Positions 60,859 to 64,000 of a stretch of 64,000 nucleotides of DNA are shown here, in pieces. Each line of letters starts with the position of its first letter. Positions within the stretch are counted from its first letter, which is position 1. Source of the stretch: DATEPR01 sp036491115 (GTDB lineage: Bacteria > Actinomycetota > Actinomycetes > Mycobacteriales > Pseudonocardiaceae). The position numbers and the translations under genes were made by a program. The notes under the pieces were generated by a model. That model worked only from the letters and a program-made list of their open reading frames with translations. It was not told where the DNA came from and did not search any database. The stretch is from NCBI GenBank assembly GCA_036491115.1, contig DASXCQ010000105.1:1-64000 (forward strand), given 5' to 3'.

Positions 60859-61419
60859 TCAGCGCTGGTGGACGCTCCGTTCGGCTTCGGCTTTCACAGC
60901 TGCCAACGTGTCGGCGACGGCTTGTTGCCAGTGTTGCGCGACCACGCGGCCCCACCAGGTGCCGATCGACCACAGGTCGGTGCCGAGGCGGCCGTGGTAT
61001 TCCAGTCGGGTGCTGTGTTGGTCGCCGGTGAGCAGGAACCGCTCGGTGACCTCGGGTACGGGGCCGCGGACCAGTCGGAAGTCGACGCGTTGCGGGCGGG
61101 TGAACCGGACGGTTTCCACCGTGGTCGCGACCAGCCCGTTGCCGATGGGGGTGCGGTGCGCGGCGAGCACCATGTCGGCGCCGCGCTCCAGGATGTGGAT
61201 CTTTTCCGCCATGGCGCGGGTCTGCCGACCCAGGTAGGGGGTGGCCAGGATGTCGAACACGGCCTCGCGGGGTGCGGCGATGTCGACGGTGAGCGGGCCG
61301 AGGTCTCGGTGACGGCGCCCGATGCCCAGATCGAGAGGGACCGCCGCGGTGACCAGACCCACGTAGAGGCCGGCCGCGGTTCCAGCAGCGGTTGCGGACG
61401 ACCAGACCAGGCGTCGCAT
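60859..61419 (-). CDS. SRPBCC-fold protein with N-terminal membrane segment
   Basis: 186 residues from ATG 61419 with GGAG upstream. Residues ~5-30 are a membrane or signal segment. The rest is a START/SRPBCC fold (VDIAAPREAVFDILATPYLG, TRLEYHGRLGTDLWSIGTWWG), a cavity that binds hydrophobic ligands. The gene follows the Crp-type regulator on the same strand. Confidence 0.75.
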   Translation of the reverse strand: MRRLVWSSATAAGTAAGLYVGLVTAAVPLDLGIGRRHRDLGPLTVDIAAPREAVFDILATPYLGRQTRAMAEKIHILERGADMVLAAHRTPIGNGLVATTVETVRFTRPQRVDFRLVRGPVPEVTERFLLTGDQHSTRLEYHGRLGTDLWSIGTWWGRVVAQHWQQAVADTLAAVKAEAERSVHQR

Positions 61420-61446
61420 GACGGTCTCCTCGCTGTCTTGTCGGTG

Positions 61447-62167
61447 TCAGGTACGGATTCCGGCCAGCGCCAGGCCGGCCGGGGGCTGAGTCGTGGATGG
61501 TGATGGCGCGGTAGCTCAGGTCGATCAGGCCGCGGCGTTCGAAGTCCTTGAGAATCTTGTTCAGGGACGGCCGCCGCACGCCGAGCATCGCGGCCAGGAT
61601 CTGTTGGGACAGGGCGACGGCGCCATCCTGTGCCTCGTCGCGCAGCAGTACGGCCGCCTGTTCGGCGAGCGGACGGCCCAGCAGGCCGGCCAGGCGCAGT
61701 TGGCTGGCCGCCTGACGTTGCGCGACCGAGGACAGCCACCGGCGGGTGATGGCCGGCCGCTCGGCCAGTAACCGCTCGAATGACGCGGCCGGCAGGAACA
61801 GCAGCGTGGAGTCGCTGACCGTGCGGGCTGTGTACGGCGGCGGCATGTCCAGCAGCAACGGTATGGCACCATCGACGTCGCCGGGTCGCAGCACGCCGAT
61901 CACCGCGCGGCGCCGCCCTGCGCCGACGGCCAGTTCCACCCCGCCGCGACGCCGGATCCACACCCCCTCTGGAGGCTGTCCGGCGACGAACAGCACCGTG
62001 CCGGTGGCCACTTCGCGCAGGTCCAGGTAGCCGGCCAGGGCGTCCAGATCGGACGGTCGAAGCCGCGCGCTGTCCCATCGGCCGACGCGGCGGGCGATCC
62101 ACGCGGCGGCGCGTAGCATCGCCGGGTCGGGTCCCCGGCGATGCAGCACGCGACCGGGCATCACCAC
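61447..62167 (-). pseudogene. Crp/Fnr-type regulator, C-terminal frameshift removes the stop
   Basis: The cyclic-nucleotide-binding-like domain is at ~40-150 (LREVATGTVLFVAGQPPEGVW, VIGVLRPGDVDGAIPLL) and the winged helix at ~185-235 (LSQQILAAMLGVRRPSLNKILKDFERRG). After ITIHDSAP the frame runs on for ~290 codons through the next gene. One base shifted, the sequence ends TQPPAGLALAGIRT and TGA at 61447-61449, the expected Crp C-terminus. Because the lesion affects only the last ~15 residues the protein may be functional, or this is a sequence error. Confidence 0.7.
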
Positions 62168-62349
62168 GGGCGTGGCATCGGTCGAGTGAACGCTTGGCGT
62201 GCGATGGTCATCTTCCCGATTATCGATGCCGTCGGGCCGTCCGGCGCGGCGAGTCTGTCATCTCGCTGACACTGTTTGCTGCGGTCGGCCGTCAGGTGGT
62301 GTTGGCTGGATGCCGGGGACACCACCTCGGGCAGAAGGGACTGGTGCTC

Positions 62350-62745
62350 GTGGCCGATGGACAGTCTCGTTCCGAGGCCCCGCCGGATCCACACCGGGTG
62401 TCCGGTCGTGCCGTGCCGGCGGTACGGATCGGCTTGGTCGGTGGGTTGGTCGGGATGTTGTGCTGTGTCGGGCCGACCGTCCTGGCGCTGATCGGCGTGC
62501 TGGGCGCCGGGACCGCGTACACCTGGGCGGAGGACCTGTACAGCGGCTATGCGTGGTGGTTCCGGCTGGTCGGCCTGGTCGCGACCAGTGGCCTGGTCAT
62601 CTGGGCATTGCGGCGCCGCCGGGCGTGCAGCCTGGCCGGAGCGCGGGCCGCCCGCTGGCGGCTGCTGCTGATCGTCGGGACGGCGGTGGTCACCTACCTG
62701 GTGCTCTACGCGATGACGACGTTGGCCGGTCATCTGGCGACCTGA
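62350..62745 (+). CDS. MerT-like membrane protein
   Basis: Start at GTG 62350, nine bases after AAGGGA (GTG 62344 possible). About 131 residues with three membrane segments. The first holds the vicinal Cys pair: LVGGLVGMLCCVGPTVLALI. This is the CC position that captures Hg(II) in MerT. A second Cys (RRRACSL) lies on the cytoplasmic loop. It is likely a metal importer linked with merA function. The DUF427 gene starts 20 bases downstream. Confidence 0.7.
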   Translation: MADGQSRSEAPPDPHRVSGRAVPAVRIGLVGGLVGMLCCVGPTVLALIGVLGAGTAYTWAEDLYSGYAWWFRLVGLVATSGLVIWALRRRRACSLAGARAARWRLLLIVGTAVVTYLVLYAMTTLAGHLAT

Positions 62746-62765
62746 CGGCGACGGAGGAGACTGCG

Positions 62766-63059
62766 GTGCTACGAGCAGTGTGGAACGGCGCGGTGATCGC
62801 CGAGGCGGAGCGAACCCGGCGGATCGAGGGTAACCACTACTTCCCGCCGGACTCGCTGCGTCGCGAGTATCTCGCTGACAGCCCGACACGCACCCTGTGT
62901 CCATGGAAGGGCATGGCGCACTACTACCGGCTTACCGTGGACGGACAGCTCAATGAGGACGCGGCGTGGTACTACCCGCATCCACTGCCGCTCGCCCGGC
63001 TGCTGGGCCTGAAGAACCACGTGGCGTTCTGGAACGGTGTGCATATCGAGCAGGACTGA
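62766..63059 (+). CDS. DUF427-family protein
   Basis: GTG 62766 after GGAG. 97 residues: VRAVWNG-like start, RRIEGNHYFPPDSL, CPWKGMAHYYRL, then AAWYYPHPLPLARLLGLKNH. This is the compact DUF427 fold with conserved Cys and His. Function unknown. It is translated with the radical SAM gene 21 bases downstream. Confidence 0.85.
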   Translation: MLRAVWNGAVIAEAERTRRIEGNHYFPPDSLRREYLADSPTRTLCPWKGMAHYYRLTVDGQLNEDAAWYYPHPLPLARLLGLKNHVAFWNGVHIEQD

Positions 63060-63080
63060 CAACGGTACGAAAGGAGCCCT

Positions 63081-64000
63081 ATGACCGCGGACCGGAAGGT
63101 TGATCGGGACGAGGTGTTCGTCGAGTACACCAAGAGCATCTGCCCGGTCTGCAAGGTTGTGCTCGACGCGCAGGTCAACATCCGCGACGACAAGGTGTAC
63201 CTGCGTAAGCGCTGCGGTGAGCACGGCTGGTTCGAGGCGCTGGTCTACGGCGACGCCCAGGCGTACCTGTCCTCGGCGCGGTTCAACAAACCGGGCACCA
63301 TCCCGTTGACCTTCCAGACCGAGGTCCGTGACGGCTGCCCGTCGGACTGCGGCCTGTGCCCGGACCACAAACAGCACGCCTGTCTGGGCATCATCGAGGT
63401 CAACACCCACTGCAACCTGGACTGCCCGATCTGCTTCGCCGACTCCGGTCACCAACCCGACGGGTACGCGATCACCCTGGAACAGTGCGAGCGGATGCTG
63501 GACGTGTTCGTGGCCTCAGAGGGCGAGGCCGAGGTGGTGATGTTCTCCGGCGGCGAGCCCACGATCCACCAGGACATCCTGGCGTTCGTCGACGCCGCCC
63601 AGGCCCGGCCGATCCGCAACGTCAACCTCAACACCAACGGCATCCGCCTGGCCACCGACCGGTCATTCGTCGCGGCACTGGGGGAACGCAACCGCCTCGC
63701 CGGCAGGTCGATCAACGTCTACCTGCAGTTCGACGGCCTGGCCGAGCGCACCCACCGGCAAATCCGGGGCCGGGACCTGCGCGGGATCAAGCAGCGTGCA
63801 TTGGACAACTGTGCGGACGCCGGCCTGACCGTGACGCTGGTGGCGGCGGTCGAGCGGGGCTTGAACGAGCACGAGCTCGGCGACATCATCCAGTTCGGCC
63901 TGGCCCATCCGGCGGTGCGGTCGGTGTCGTTGCAGCCGGTCACCCATTCCGGGCGGCACGTGGAGTTCGACCCGCTGACCCGGCTGACCAACTCCGACGT
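63081..64000 (+). CDS. Radical SAM enzyme of the Tes/MJ0619-like type (3' end outside window)
   Basis: ATG 63081 with AAAGGAG. 306 residues are visible. An N-terminal Cys module (CPVCKVVLDAQ ... RCGEHGWFEALVYGDA) and a second one (GCPSDCGLCPDHKQHACLG) precede the radical SAM motif CNLDCPICF, then the GGEP loop (FSGGEPT). The two upstream Cys clusters and their sequence match the archaeal tetraether-lipid-synthase and MJ0619 family, which joins or methylates unactivated carbons. The family has actinomycete members of unknown role. Confidence 0.8.
   Translation, partial: MTADRKVDRDEVFVEYTKSICPVCKVVLDAQVNIRDDKVYLRKRCGEHGWFEALVYGDAQAYLSSARFNKPGTIPLTFQTEVRDGCPSDCGLCPDHKQHACLGIIEVNTHCNLDCPICFADSGHQPDGYAITLEQCERMLDVFVASEGEAEVVMFSGGEPTIHQDILAFVDAAQARPIRNVNLNTNGIRLATDRSFVAALGERNRLAGRSINVYLQFDGLAERTHRQIRGRDLRGIKQRALDNCADAGLTVTLVAAVERGLNEHELGDIIQFGLAHPAVRSVSLQPVTHSGRHVEFDPLTRLTNSD

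Noticed and set aside
60611..61446. C-terminal domain of a large Crp fusion protein
   Set aside because: The extension is out-of-frame translation of the SRPBCC gene with low-complexity Arg/Pro/His content.
1..64000. CRISPR array, tRNA or rRNA genes
   Set aside because: No regularly spaced direct repeats with unique spacers, no cloverleaf with T-loop sequence, and no rRNA-like conserved blocks were seen.

Overview
The window is GC-rich DNA from an actinomycete. Evidence: many GTG starts, ATGA/GTGA stop-start overlaps, SARP-type regulators, F420-type enzymes, a highly reducing type II polyketide-like operon, and IS remnants typical of Streptomyces and Pseudonocardiales. I cannot name the species; a Pseudonocardiales-like genus is a guess.

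Layout. (1) 1-5 kb: a secreted-protein fragment, a sedolisin-like protease, a response regulator whose phosphoacceptor Asp is Ala, and an ECF sigma factor with a Pro/Thr-repeat membrane partner. (2) 5-18 kb: accessory region with decayed transposases (IS701-like, IS5, IS21 and IS3 types), several TetR regulators next to small metabolic genes (cupin, epoxide hydrolase, MFS, DUF1275, aldo-keto reductase, NAD-dependent dehydrogenase), and frameshifted hydrolase and nitroreductase remnants. (3) 18.2-39.7 kb: biosynthetic cluster 1. A 16-gene minus-strand operon with mostly overlapping genes (29,863 down to 18,285) encodes an ACP, two catalytically complete ketosynthases, two ketosynthase-like proteins without the Cys (one has Gln, as in chain-length factors), two adjacent hotdog dehydratases, a ketoreductase, a double-hotdog thioesterase-like protein, an alpha/beta hydrolase, three consecutive DsrE-type proteins, a 2-hydroxychromene-carboxylate-isomerase-like protein, an SDR and a methyltransferase. 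Around it lie a LuxR regulator, a deazaflavin nitroreductase, a P450, an ABC exporter with its own TetR, a PhyH dioxygenase, an F420 LLM oxidoreductase and two MerB (organomercurial lyase)-like proteins. (4) 40-64 kb: a metal-flavoured region and apparent biosynthetic cluster 2, partly decayed. It has mercuric reductase, three small CC-motif membrane proteins of MerT type, a P-type ATPase pseudogene, three CmtR-like ArsR sensors and three SARP regulators (three SARP/ArsR neighbour sets), a 2OG oxygenase, a frameshifted methyltransferase, a decayed aminotransferase, a decayed CCAEP-tail radical SAM protein, an FAD oxidoreductase overlapping an FHA-like membrane protein, a Tat-exported protein with a polytopic membrane partner, and finally a DUF427 gene and a Tes-like radical SAM gene that runs off the end.

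Regulatory logic read from the DNA. The three SARP genes share one promoter architecture (TTGGAC-like -35, CATACT -10, then TCCGG-ATG) that would start a leaderless small ORF overlapping each SARP start. GTGACG-N5-GTGACG direct repeats (11-bp period, the SARP-box geometry) lie before the methyltransferase, the 2OG oxygenase, the aminotransferase and the FAD oxidoreductase, suggesting one regulon. The paired CmtR-like sensors suggest that metal or metalloid controls cluster 2. That link, and the idea that the DsrE and MerB-like proteins of cluster 1 handle sulfur or thiol chemistry on a polyene chain, are inferences.
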